From Triticum aestivum (lineage: Eukaryota; Streptophyta; Magnoliopsida; Poales; Poaceae), in contig NC_057814.1 in the NCBI RefSeq assembly GCF_018294505.1, positions 40,269,251 to 40,333,250 of the forward strand: a stretch of 64,000 nt of DNA. The letters are read 5' to 3'. The first letter of the stretch is position 1; each line of letters starts with the position of its first letter. This document shows positions 41,200-52,664 of the stretch, piece after piece. The translations under genes were made by a program, and so were the position numbers. Below the pieces are notes generated by a model. The model saw only the letters and a program-made list of their open reading frames with translations, had not been told where the DNA came from and searched no databases.

Positions 41200-44100
41200 A
41201 TGGCCGACAATACCGGCAGAGAGGGAGAAGAGGCCCTGTTCGAGATCATACGCAGCCCTAACAGGCCAGATGATCTGAATGAAGCAAATGACGGCTCCCA
41301 ATATCTGAACAATACCGGGGAGGGTGATGATAAGATATTCGATCTCGACGACCGAGCTGATGAAGTCATGAACTATGATTATGATTATGATGACGCAGAC
41401 AATGATTATGATGACGAATACAATGTTGATCTTGAAATAACAAAGACTACCGGCGAGGTATATTTATATAAGCAGGCATCTAGTGATCATCACATGTTTT
41501 TTTATTTGAAGATATATTAACGAATCGATCTTTCTTCTTTCAGCCCTCCGGATCGAGCAAATCTGCTTCTACAGACAGCAGGACAAAGCGCGGCCCGGGC
41601 AAAAAGTTGAAGGAGGGTGTAAAGTACAACATCGATTCCATCAAAGCTAGTGGCGAACCCCTCACGCCTAAGAACATTGCGAACAAGTTCGTTCGTCAGT
41701 GCGGAGTTCTTGTGAAGGACCAACTCCCGATCTCCATTCAAGAATGGAAAGAGCCAAAAACTAAACGCCCAGATGTTACTTGGGTCGACGACAGAGCAAA
41801 ACAAAAGCTTTGGGAATCTCTGATGGAACATTTCACCCTACCAGATTATTTCACTGATGTAGATGTGCAGAAAGTCAAGGACGCTGCTCTTAAGAAGATG
41901 GCAATTGCATTCAACACCCACAAGAAAACTGTATGGGCCAACTACCTCGCTGCAGAAAGGAAGACTCCAGAATTCAAGGGAACACTGGAGAAGCAAAGAG
42001 AACACTGGCCCGCTTTCGTGAAATTCAAGGAATCATAATTATCTAAGGAACGGTCGAGAAAAAACAAGGCCAATGCCGCAAAAAAGACGCAGTTCCATAG
42101 GCTGGGTCCAGGTGGCTACGATGTGCCACTGCCTAAGTGGGATAAGTCTGAGCAAGAGATGGAGGATGCAGGGGTCACTCCGGTTACTAGGAGCTGGCCC
42201 CCCAGGTGCAGAACTTGGTTCTATGCGCATGGGGGGCGTTGGACCCGAAGACAGGCCTGGTTTTGAAGAAGGCAAGTCTAAAAGGAGCAGAACAAAAGTT
42301 ACTTGACGCAATAGAAGCTGCTCGAAAGGGTGTGTTCACGCCCAACAGAGAGAACGACGAGCTTACGCGCGCCCTGGGAAATCCTGAACACCCGGGAAGA
42401 ACACGAGGCAAGGGCGTTATTCCCTGGTATGAGGGCTTTTCGGAATGGAACGACGACTACAGGACCCGTGCAAGAAAGAAGATGGAGGAGGAGAAGAAGA
42501 GGAAGCTGGAGGAGGAGCAGAGGAAGCAGGACGCGGAACGCCTTCAAGGCCTAGAAGCAAGGCACGCGGACATGGCACTCAAATTCCAGCAGCAGCAGCA
42601 GCAGATCGACTCACTTAGCCAGGAAAGGGGGTCTCAGCAGCGGCAGCAGCAAGCGGATGATCATCCAGCATTGGATAGCACCGTCCCATCCATGCCGAGA
42701 AGCAGCGTTGGTTCCGCCCCGGGCGACGCACTGCTGGATACATACCCTGTGGATGACATCATAGAGAACACTAACTGTGAGCTACACTTCAAAATGAAGA
42801 ACATATCCATGAAGGTGGCGGACGCCGTTGCTTTTACAATTACCCCCAAAGCAACCTTCCATTGCGCCCCGATTCCAGTGGGCTATGCTCGTGTCTTGGT
42901 TGATGAGGTGGTGGACCCATATTCGGGGCTAGAGCTTGACATTCCTGGAGGTGACGACGAGCACACACTGGGAGAGGCCATACATCGTATCATCCTATGG
43001 AGAAAGGATTGCATCATCTTTCGAAGTCCACCGACACCGCGTCTGCCGACTCCTCCTCGAAGTCCGCCACCGTGTCAGCAGACTCCCGCTCCTCCAAGTC
43101 CACGAACGCGTGAGCAGACTCCTGCTTCAAGTCCGGCACAGCGTCAGGCCACTCCTCCTGTTTCAAGTCCGACACCGTGTCAGGCCACACCTCCTGCTTC
43201 AAGTCCGGCACAGCGTCAGGCCACACCTCCTGCTTCAAGTCCGACACCGTGTCAGGCCACACCTCCTACTTCAAGTCCGGCACAGCGTCAGGCCACTCCT
43301 CCTGCTCCAACTAAGCCACGTCAGCCGTCTCCGCCGCCTAAGCAATCGCAGAAGAGACACGCCGCAGCTATGGTGCGTAGCGGTACGAGTCGAGGTAGTA
43401 CAGGAAGTACAGGCGGAGACAAGCGATATAAATATGGTCCAAGCAGCCTCGCTCCTCTTCCTCAGAGGCCTTACGACATGACCGAGGAGCAAAACGATGC
43501 AATAGTGCGGGCCGAAGTGGACGCTCATTTTGGACCGAAACCGGCAACGCCGCCGAGGGAGAAAGTGCCTGAGGAAAAGATTGACCACTTCATTCGTATG
43601 GCTAGACCACCAGCTCCCAAGCCTGTTGACTCAGACTATGAGCGCCAAATCAGGAAGGCACATCGAGCACGACTACAGAAAGAAGCGAGCTCGAGCTCGA
43701 GCCAACAAGCAGCTGTCAAAAAATGCGGGAAAACCGTTCCCCAGCTGGGAGAACAGGCGGCGCAATCGACCCCCCCCCCCCGCTTGTTGTGCCAACAACA
43801 CATGAGAGTACGCGCGCCCAATATTATTGTGGGCAAACCGTTTACGTTCCCGAGCTGGGCGATGTGGTAATAACCGAGGAGCATATAATGCAGGCTGAAA
43901 TGCTCAAGATCACTGTTGGACAACTCCTCGATATCGAGCCCATGTCTCCGCTTAGAGAGGAGGAAATAAAACGGAAATATGTCCGGGGCCAACCTTTGGT
44001 CGAGCCCGAGGAGGTCAAGAACCTCCCAACGAGAATGTATGAATTGCATGATTGGTACATGAAAATTACCAAGATTTCCAATCGAGAGTCCCTCATGGTG

Positions 44101-45391
44101 CAAGTCGAGGAAGATCATTACTTCAATAAGAAAGCTCTGTCCGTTGAGTATTCAGAACTATTTCAGTTATTCAATCAAGATGCACTCGACAAATCTATCG
44201 TCAGTTGCTATTGTCTGTAAGTGATTTCTTTCTGTAATTTAAGTCTCAAGCTAGCTCTAGTGCTCATTGATTGATCATTAATTACCTGTAATTATATATC
44301 CTCACTATATATTCTTTTCTGTGGTATTATGCAGGATGAAGATGTATGAAATGAAAAAAGCTGGACGCTATGGCATTGGGTTCATTGACCCAAATACCGT
44401 TAATGAATACACATGGAAATTGGAATGGTGTAGACAAGATGTAGAGAAAAACATGGTAGAGTTCTTGAAGCGCCTCAATAGCAATGAAGATATACTACTT
44501 CCTTACAACTTCGAGTGAGTCACACTGTCTTGTACTACAAATTCTGTTTTTGCTTACTAGCTAGATGTTAATAAGTGTATAGGGTTTAGGGTTATAGTTG
44601 ATTAGTGTTATGCACATGCCCGCTTAATTTATACATGCAAACGTATGCGCATGCAGCTTCCACTGGATCTTGTTAGACATTAAAGTTGACGAAGGAAAAG
44701 TTGAAGTACTGGACTCACTACTTAAAAAAGATAGTGACTACAGCATCGTGAAGGGGATAGTCGACAGGTTATTTCAATCATTATTAACTATATCTCGGCC
44801 TATTTAGTTCGTCATTTCCTGATATGAACTATTTTTAATAACCCCTTTATTAATTTTCTTTGCCGGCGGGCAGGGCTTGGGCAAAGTACATCAAGGTGAC
44901 TCCAGGAAAATGGCGACAAAAGCTATGTTGGTATCGACCCAAGGTAAGTAATTAAGTAGTACTAGCTAGCTAGCTACCATCTCTTTAATTCTTGTTTCAA
45001 TACCATTAATTAATTAACATGCTTGATTAATTATTATCTGATTAAATTCTATTCTCGTAAAGGCCCTGAAGCAGGCGCCGGGGACTGAAGTGTGTGCATA
45101 CTACGTTTGCGAGAACATTCGCATGATGGCGTCCGAAAGGAGCAGATCTGATAGACAGGACTGGGTACGTTTGCCAGAACACTATTCACAAATCTTACAT
45201 GATTGTCGATATCTAGTCACACAACTAATACACATGCATATTGATCTCCTTCTTAATAGTTCAAAGAGGTGCGGGACCAGCTCCTACCAGATGAGCGCAT
45301 ACGAGCACTTCAAGAGGAAATAGCGGGATTTTTGCTCGACCAGGTCATAGATCCTAAAGGAGAATACTATTATCCGCTACCGCCCCCATGA
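41200..45391 (+). pseudogene. DUF8039-type / Pro-rich / Ulp1-like protease gene of CACTA-2
   Basis: It is organised like the CACTA-1 gene. The first exon (41200-41457) is very acidic, rich in Asp and Tyr. A large exon from 41544 ends at about 44216. Small exons follow near 44334-44514, 44658-44768, 44875-44941, 45063-45163 and 45261-45391. The DUF8039-like region is at about 42750-43020, preceded by a coiled coil with KFQQQQQQIDSL. A Pro/Ser minisatellite lies at 43020-43330. The Ulp1 parts show FHWILLDI (His), VLDS (Asp), Gln in ALKQAPG and Cys in EVCAYYVCE; the catalytic set is complete. Breaks are TAA at 42036, a frameshift near 42237 and one in a C13 run near 43770. Confidence 0.85.
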
Positions 45392-45657
45392 ACCACTTGT
45401 CATCGTGCTCCGAAGGCACCAAGGCAACATGTAGGAGAAATTGTATATATATACATGTGTATGTGTGAATAATTAATGGTGGTTGTGAGACATTCGATTA
45501 TATATATATATATGATCGGTTCTACGAGAAAATCTATTTATATATATGCATAACGTGTACAATATGTAGTATCGTAAAATACCAGCAAACAAAAAAGAAT
45601 TAAATGGAAGACACAAAATTAATGGAAAAATAAAAATTAAAACCAAAACCCCCCAAA

Positions 45658-45866
45658 CATTTAGTACCGATTGGTGCTACCAACCGGTACTAATGGTCTA
45701 CCAGCACCCGGACCTGGCTCGTGCGACGTGGTGGCACTTTAGCGCCGGTTCGTGCCGAACCGGTAGTAAAGGCGGAGGACCTTTAATCTCCACTCTTTAG
45801 TGCCGTTACAGAACCAGCACTAAAGGCCCTTACGAACCGGCGCTAAAGTCCGGTTCTGCACTAGTG
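45658..45866. repeat. 3' subterminal repeat array and terminus of CACTA-2
   Basis: TTTAGTACCGATTGGTGCTA / ACCAACCGGTACTAATGG and GCGCCGGTTCGTGCCGAACC pairs lead to the terminus GCACTAGTG. Confidence 0.85.
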
Positions 45867-46115
45867 TGGAACCAACTTACTTCTACTACGTTGCATGGAG
45901 CATGCATGTCACCACGCGTACATTACTTCGTGATTTCCTTTCGGAGTTAACCTAACGATCGCCTTGCCAACCTTGTATCCTAGCCGAGGAAGCGCATGCT
46001 CCATGATGAAGATTCATAATCATTTCTATTTATTCGCAATGAGTGCCTGCACCAGAGCCCAAGGCACGCGGTTAACAACCGAAAGCACATGGAATGAAGT
46101 AATTCCGCATCTGTT
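45867..46115 (+). repeat. Duplicated block C1 (partner C2 at 57525-57754)
   Basis: Shared words in order include GCATGCATGTCA, GAGTTAAC, CCATGATGAA, TGCCTGCACC and GAAAGCACATGGA, through to a similar ATTCYGMATCTG. C1 starts right at the CACTA-2 right flank, and C2 ends right at the CACTA-3 terminus. Confidence 0.7.
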
Positions 46116-47774
46116 AGATGTAGATTAATGTATACTAGTGGACTCGTTGCGTCAAATGGCGCAGAGGCACGCTAAATCCATCTGCGTGTTGAAACAAATA
46201 TCCATGTTTTAATCCCCTTTAATAGAAAACATGATGGATTTTTATCTAAAATGAGATGTATATACACATTTTAATTTGATAGCACAAAATACTTGATACC
46301 CTGTTCGCAGAGACCCATTTGAAATCATGTTTGCATTGAAAACATTTTCCGTTTTTCAGTGTCTTTGTGTTTGAGCAAAAAAATACATAGGCTTTTGTTT
46401 AAAAATATATGTACCTTTAAAATTATGAGTGCTTTCAAAAAAAATCATTAGTTAAGAGCTTTAGGTTTGAGCAAACATGTATGATTGGAGCTTTAGCCCA
46501 TCTGTATCTGTATAAAAATAATGAAGGAGCATCAAACATTGAATAGCAGATGAACAATAGTTCGAAATGTCTCCATAATAGCAATAGCTATCCTCTATGA
46601 CATTTGTTTTATAACAATCAAACATGCCTAAAACATCATTTCTATTGGATCCACATAACATGTATTTATGGTAAGGGACACCATCACATAGATTAAAGAA
46701 AAAGGAGGGATTAATCAATAGTTCAACACTGAAGCATCAACAGTTGCATGTCAAACCCAAGTTGTTTTGAAAATATTTGACTTTGTTAGTGGAAGTAGGT
46801 TTTAGCAACCACTTAGGATACTAATCCAAACCCTTCAAGGTGAAAAATGAAGGATAATTTATATTTGAGATTATATACTTGAGTATGTATATTTCATTAT
46901 CTTAATCGGGTAACATAGAGCCGAATGGCACAAGGTCCAAATTCAAACCCAGAGTATATCACATTTCCTGCCTTAATATGAAACTTTGTATAAAAATTTC
47001 ATGTAATTAGTAGGTTGCTCCAATATTTGCATCTTAGTAACTTTAGGTTTGAGCAAGTACATAGGGCATGAATGTAACCCTTGATCCATTTGCGCCCAAC
47101 CTGGTGTGTTTGGAAAACATTGGGTCTTTATTGGTAAAGTTAGGTTTTAGCAATCACTTAGGGTGATTAAGAGCATCATTAATTGTGTCTCACATACATA
47201 GCCTGGCAAGTTTTAGGCAGCATGGGTGATTCCATAAACTTCAGTACACAAAAACATAGAACCAAAAAAATATTTCAACATTATCTTAGCAGAAGTGGTT
47301 TTACAAAGAATAATTTGGAGAGTTACAGGCTGTACAACAAAGATAAAAGAACCAGAAGATGTTTATTTATTTTGAAAGGGCAATGACAGAATTGCCAAAA
47401 CTTCATTGCTAAGTTTAATTGACAGAATGTGCGTACAAAGGGATGCCAATGGAACAAAAAATGGGCTGACAGCCTTATGCTTTTTCATGGAAAGTGTCGC
47501 CGTGGAGAAACTTCTAAAGAGAAACAATAGAAAATAAATGCTTCACAATTTGACAATACTCAGGACCCTTTTAATAATTAAAATTTAGAAAAACGTAAAG
47601 GTACGTTGTATGATGGGAAAGAAAACTAAAGCCACTCAATGCACATTCCATTTATTTTTTATTTCTCAACACAGGATCATTAACCATTGGTCCATTTGTT
47701 TCTCATAAACTGAGTATCACAATTATAAATATCGTTCGAGGAACACAATTACATGAAAGGGTGCAGAGTCACAC

Positions 47775-47923
47775 CTAAAGCTATCACTACCATTGAATGC
47801 TATACCAAAAGGAGAGCAAGGACTGTCAGCCGGGCTTGCCAGAGTTATAAGACCGTCATTCTCTTCTCCTGGATCACAACTTTTACCAGATGCCGGTAAG
47901 GAGAGGCTAATATGCAAAGGATC
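47775..47923 (-). pseudogene. Possible orphan exon of unknown gene
   Basis: On the minus strand a CAG acceptor precedes an open 149-nt stretch with protein-like composition (DPLHISLSLPASGKSC, then SPADSPCSPFGIAFNG), ended by a GT donor (GTGTGA). Composition and borders look like a real exon, but I recognise no family. It is on the same strand as, and about 2 kb beyond, the transporter fragment; no link is shown. Confidence 0.3.
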
Positions 47924-48233
47924 CTGTAACACAATGAATCGGATTAGAATCACAAATTCCAATTGTTATAAAAACTGGGGCTGAGTGTCAGATAGCAGAT
48001 GTGGCATACCTATACACAAGCATTGCCTGCATGCAACATAGGATAGCTACATATTGCTTTTTCCCAGCCCAGGTAATTTCCAAAGCTTGTCACAAAATAT
48101 TTGGATTATCTGAAGCTTAACACATTAATGTTATTTATAGCATTGTTCAGCTAGACTTCTCATTGCTATACACTCGACCTAACCAAGCATATAAGCAAGG
48201 CACTTATAATTGAGCAACATCACAACAGTTCTA

Positions 48234-48391
48234 CTCCCACAATTCCTAAATATAAGTATTTCTAGAGATTACAATATGGACTACATACGGCGCAAAATGA
48301 GTGAATCTACACTCCAAACTACGTCTATATACATCCATATGTACTTTCTATTGAAATCTCTATAAAGACTTATATTTAGAAACGCAGGGAG
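48234..48391. mobile_element. Stowaway MITE, 158 bp
   Basis: Inverted ends CTCCCACAATTCCTAAATAT and ATATTTAGAAACGCAGGGAG, with TA duplications at 48232-48233 and 48392-48393. The internal GACTACATACGG...AAATGAGTGAATCTACACTC pattern is typical of the common Triticeae Stowaway group. Confidence 0.92.
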
Positions 48392-49946
48392 TACTTATTA
48401 GGACAAGGTTCAAGTGTAGCTTAAAATCTGAACAATTAACTGTACTTCTCTTTCTCTTGCTGAAAATCACTTGCTGAAAATCACAATACTGCACCTGTGC
48501 CTACTTATTTTGTGATCAGTGGCCATGTGCATGCCCAAACCTGAGATTATGATTCTTTTTTCGCCTTTGCCTACACACCTAAATCAAACCCGTAAGTAAG
48601 CATGTCATTTATTTATAAAGCAACACCACATCAGTCTAATCTTCCAAGAGCAAGGGCATAAAATATTCAGAGACGCGCAATTAAGATCATGCAGTCACAA
48701 ATAAATGATACGATACTAAATCTATACAATTTGTCATCCAATCATTTCCATTCCATAATGATGTTGCCAGTTTCATTGGATATCTTAATTAGGGATTGAC
48801 TTATCCCCTCCTATCCAACGCGAGGCGGCCAAGGCGGGGACGCAGGAGCGCACCACGTCGAAGGACTCCCGAGGTGAGGCGCCATGACCGGCACTCCCAA
48901 CAGCGTCGCTCAGCCAACATATACACATCTCATGAGCAAACATACACATGATGCACACACTATTTCTAATTTTATTTTATTTTCTTCTCAGATTGTGCCT
49001 TGCTCAATCTGCAGTTATGCACGCCTTTGAGCAAACTATGTTGTAACTTTATCACTTTTCATAGAAGGAAAAAGCTCATGATTTCAGAAGCAAGGTATAC
49101 TCATTGGTAGCTTCATTCAGAATGTGTGAAACCACCACATTCAGGTATATATTCAGATTTTTCTCAATTGATTCAGACAAAAGGCACACAACCGAGTCAA
49201 CCACAAAGAAACCATTAATTCATATTACATCGTACACACGTGAAGTCAAGCACAATCTGCTCCATGACAGATTTTGCTAACTCTACCACTAAACTAAATC
49301 ATGAAGATCAATAGATCACTGAAGAAAAAGAACAAAGAATGCATGGATATACCTGTAGATATAAGACAGACCTGTAGGTGGAACAACGTTCTGTATCTTA
49401 ATTTTGCAATATGTTCCTGTGTAGGAAAGCTAAAAGGAGAACCTGAATGCCTTGTCATTCCTGGGAGAAAACAATATGGGAAGCAGCATAATATGATACA
49501 TATGAGTAATTTGGTATGTCCACCAGCGAAAAAATGGTATGTTGGCGGAACTGTAGATGTTTTGTTGGTTTAATTAGATGTTGATTAAAAGCGGTAAACC
49601 CCATTTTCTTTATCATGGGCAAAAGTTAGAACCATAGGTTCAATGTATGGGAATTAATAACCTGATAAAAACCTCTTTACCACGATAGTCTATAGAACAC
49701 ATATTCATTATCTTATATAGTGAGCCTACAACAGATTTATGAGTGTCAGCACCAAGCTTTAAGAAAAGCATGTGAGCTTCACAAGAGTTAACCAAGCAAA
49801 ACGCAAACTTCATATAATAATTTACAGAGAAGAGAATTATAATAAGCATGCTAATCTGTTGACATGCTCACTATGGTTGTCATGTAGCATGGGGGTATCC
49901 TATAGAAACATGAAGCAACTATTAAACAGTAAAGAAGATCACCAAG

Positions 49947-50445
49947 TATAGAAGCAATGATCAAAGTACCTTTTGCTCCATGCAAGATTTTGGGGAATTC
50001 CTTCAAAAACGAAATCCAGGTGACTCATCAGTTTACATGCAGGAAAAGATTACTGGGAGGCAAGTAGAATTACCCTTCCTTTCAACATATAATACGTGTG
50101 GATCTGATTCGTCTGCATAGCGTCCCACAAGTATGATCGAAATGGTAGGTAGAACAAAGGTGTATGATCCACCAATCACCGCAGGCAATCAGGTAACCAA
50201 AGAAACTCTTTAGAAGGGTGTTGATTCCAGCCAAAAACATCAACATCTGCATAAAAACTGCCTTGTCCTCCTAACAAAGGTAGAACACCATCAGTCACCA
50301 ATCGATAGATTCAGTCCAAAGCAACAGTTGTAAACTTCTGACCTTACATTGTTTCCTCCCATCTGCAGAACGACTGTAGAGCGTAATATAACAGTAGTTC
50401 CCAGCAAGAACAGGCAACGTTGAAAGCCAAGAAGAATGGACTCCG
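49947..50445 (-). pseudogene. Nucleobase-ascorbate transporter (NAT) gene fragment
   Basis: Three exons are seen on the minus strand. 50445-50348 encodes ESILLGFQRCLFLLGTTVIL and QMGGNN. A GT-AG intron (GTAAGG to TTAG) follows. 50270-50074 encodes EDKAVFMQMLMFLAGINTLL and PAVIGGSYTFVLPTISIIL. After another intron, 50000-49947 encodes FPKILHGAKGTLIIASILG. These match the N-terminal part of plant NAT/NCS2 xanthine-uracil permease-type transporters (first membrane segments, QMGG and the VIGGSYTF region). The pocket residues of the C-terminal half are absent. A TGA and a small insertion interrupt the FFG-to-LPAV junction. Introns are retained, so it was copied or left as DNA, not retroposed. Confidence 0.75.
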
Positions 50446-50739
50446 CTACATTATGTAAAATTTCATGGTCAAATTTCAGAACCAAGTTTCTCACTGAACA
50501 CATGAAGATAAGTTATAGTGGAAGTGTATAGATAAAACTATTTCTATAGCGAAATTGTCTAGCTTTCAATAGAAATACTTCGGAAGCCTATGAAAAAGAT
50601 GAGGTAAATGAAAGCAAAACATATGCACGAAGGAGCGGACGGCGCGGCTGGGTCCTTTCTGCGCGCACGTTCTCAGCAGCGGAAAGGAAAGGACAAGCCG
50701 CCCATGCCGTCTCCTCTTCTCTCTCCTATATCCCCAAGC

Positions 50740-51640
50740 AGCGCAGCCACCGCAACTGACGATCGGGACCAGGAGAAGCACGGGGCCACACGTCATCGTG
50801 TTGGCAGAAAAATGTGCGCACCAGCCGGGTGCACATGCGCCGGCCCACCCGTCCGCAGCTGACGCAACAACTCCCCACAACGCGGGCAGCGCGTGAGGAC
50901 TGCCGCAGTAGTGGTTGACCAAGGAAATACCTAATCTAAATACCATGCTCTAACCCAGTCCAGCCGACGTGCGGGACCAGGAGCAGCACTGCCCCACCCG
51001 TCATCGCGAGAGGACAAGCACGGGCGCACAAGCCGGGTGCACGTGCACCGGCCAAACTTTCCGCGGCTTCCCAGGACGTCCATAAGAGCATGGTTAATAG
51101 TATAGCCAGCTGCTGGCTATAAGCCAGTGTGCCATGTCATCTACAGCCCATCTTATAGCCAACATGTATAGTGGTAGATTAAAAGAATGTACTATTTTTT
51201 TATTATGTGGCATACGTTTTATTCTCACAAAGTGCTTAGAGCACGTGTTAGAGCTGGCTCTTCACGAAGAGTCCGCTTACCTTCTCTCCCCTCTTCCCTT
51301 TCCTCCAACTAAGCAGAAATACATTATTTTATTCCTTATAGCCCGCTGACTCATCTCTATTATACTTGCTCTAACGCGGGTAGCAAGTGACGAGACGCGC
51401 GACGCGCCATGAAATTCGCTATTATTCTAACCCAGTGCAGCCGACGAGCGGGACCAGGACCAGCAACGGCCCACCTGTCATTGCGTGAGCACAAGCTCGG
51501 GCACACAAGCCGGGTACACATACGCCAGCCAACCTCTCCGCGGCTTCCCACGACGCGCACGACGCGGTCATCGCGTGACAAATCGTGCGACGCGGCAGGA
51601 GCGGCTCACCCAAGGAAATTCAACCCAGCCAATAGAGGAT
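50740..51640. repeat. Three diverged GC-rich tandem copies, about 200 bp each
   Basis: The motif GGGACCAGGAGMAGCAC, then CACCCGTCATCG, AGCCGGGTGCAC and GCGGCTTCCC recurs at about 50752-50940, 50955-51430 (interrupted by the Tourist MITE) and 51426-51640. CTAACCCAG precedes copies 2 and 3. The copies lie upstream (minus strand) of the transporter fragment. They encode nothing recognisable. Confidence 0.75.
51086..51371. mobile_element. Tourist-type MITE, 286 bp
   Basis: Imperfect inverted ends GAGCATGGTTAATAGTATAG and its partner (reverse complement of ...CTCTATTATACTTGCTC) with a second match GGCTATAAG. The TAA target duplication lies at 51083-51085 and 51372-51374. This identifies a PIF/Harbinger (Tourist) element inserted in the second GC-rich tandem copy. 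Confidence 0.88.
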
Positions 51641-51941
51641 TGCGCTGAGCCCACCAGTCATAGTACGCCACGAAAGAACACCAGGTCAAAAAACGAAGTA
51701 AAAATCGAACGTCTGCATAACAGCGTTGACCCGACTTGTGCGGATCGAACGGGCAGAATCGAATGAAAAAGGGGGGAGCTTCGGGTGAGCGGGTCGCCCA
51801 GCCACCTTATATGTTAAAATATGCCACATTGTATTACATTCATGTCGTTCTCCGGCGCACAACATGGAACGTGCATGTGGTCTTATTCCATCGATCGCCT
51901 TCAAGTTTGCAAAACTTCTTACCGTTTTGTGAGGTTGCACC

Positions 51942-52068
51942 TGTTAGATATGTATAGTACCCCTATTTATATATTTCCATTGTATAAAAGGTTTCTTACA
52001 CTTTATTACATATGTATATGTATTGGTCTTTGGCCCTCTAGTGAATACTAGTTGCTCCGTATCTCACA
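51942..52068 (+). repeat. 5' LTR of Copia-B
   Basis: 127 bp, starts TGTTAGATATG and ends CTCACA directly before the primer-binding site. Confidence 0.9.
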
Positions 52069-52081
52069 TGGTATCAGATGC
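52069..52081 (+). promoter_or_regulatory. Primer-binding site of Copia-B
   Basis: TGGTATCAGATGC, complementary to initiator tRNA-Met; identical in its first nine bases to that of Copia-A. Confidence 0.88.
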
Positions 52082-52664
52082 TAGGTTAGCCTTTCTCGTG
52101 CACGATGCGTGCTCCGTTGCTAGTTTTCCGCATCTCCGGCCGTTCCCGGCTCCGTTCCGGTTGCCCCTGCCAGTTTCAGCCCGTCGATGGCCGTGCTCGG
52201 CCTCGACTGGATCCGCCTCCCCCGCGGTCTACGCCCTCGTGCCTGCGCTCTCCCAGGCTGTCGCGGCTGGGATCCGCCTCCCCCGAGGTCAACGTCACCG
52301 GTCTCCTCTCGCCCTAGCCGCTCCTGCTTCATCCCCGACCGGATCCGCAGCTCCCACTGCCGATCACCTCTCGGGCCGGCTGCTCCAGCTGCTTCCTCCG
52401 GCCGCCGGCTGCCTCGGCTAGCTACTTCCTCCGGCCGCCGCCGGCGGCTACCTCGTCCAGCCACTCCTCCCGGCTGCTCCAGCTACTTCCTCCGGCCGCC
52501 GCCGGCTGCCTCGTCCGGCCGCTGCCGCTGGCCACCTCGTCCGGCTGCTGCACCCCACTCTATCCCCTTTGCCCGCTCGGTTTCTGGTCTCGTCAGTGGT
52601 TCTGCCCAATCCAGATCGGACCTACAGTACCAGTTGACTTCGGCAAAACAACAGAGAGCTCCTC

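Larger units (their letters stand above)
32392..45866 (+). mobile_element. CACTA-2: complete CACTA transposon, 13,475 bp
   Basis: It starts CACTAGTAGAAAAAGG and ends GCACTAGTG, with the 3-bp target duplication TGG on both sides (32389-32391, 45867-45869), as expected for CACTA elements. Subterminal repeats use GTRCCGGTTCGTG-type words. It carries ORF-alpha, a broken TNP2, a 142-codon ORF and a broken Ulp1-type gene in the same order as CACTA-1, at clearly lower identity, so it belongs to a sister family. It contains a nested mini-CACTA and a captured Copia fragment. Confidence 0.95.
46116..49940. other. Intergenic with a MITE and one possible orphan exon
   Basis: Low in recognisable repeats apart from the Stowaway at 48234-48391. 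A possible minus-strand exon lies at 47775-47923. Minus-strand reading frames near 49640-49849 sit downstream of the transporter fragment and may be intron sequence. Confidence 0.45.

Noticed and set aside
49640..49849. Minus-strand 69-codon frame downstream of the NAT fragment as another transporter exon
   Set aside because: No match to the expected transporter segments; it lies where an intron would be and has no firm borders.
50566..50946. Minus-strand frame of 126 codons next to the NAT fragment, possible first exon
   Set aside because: It is composed of the GC-rich tandem unit and lacks transporter motifs.
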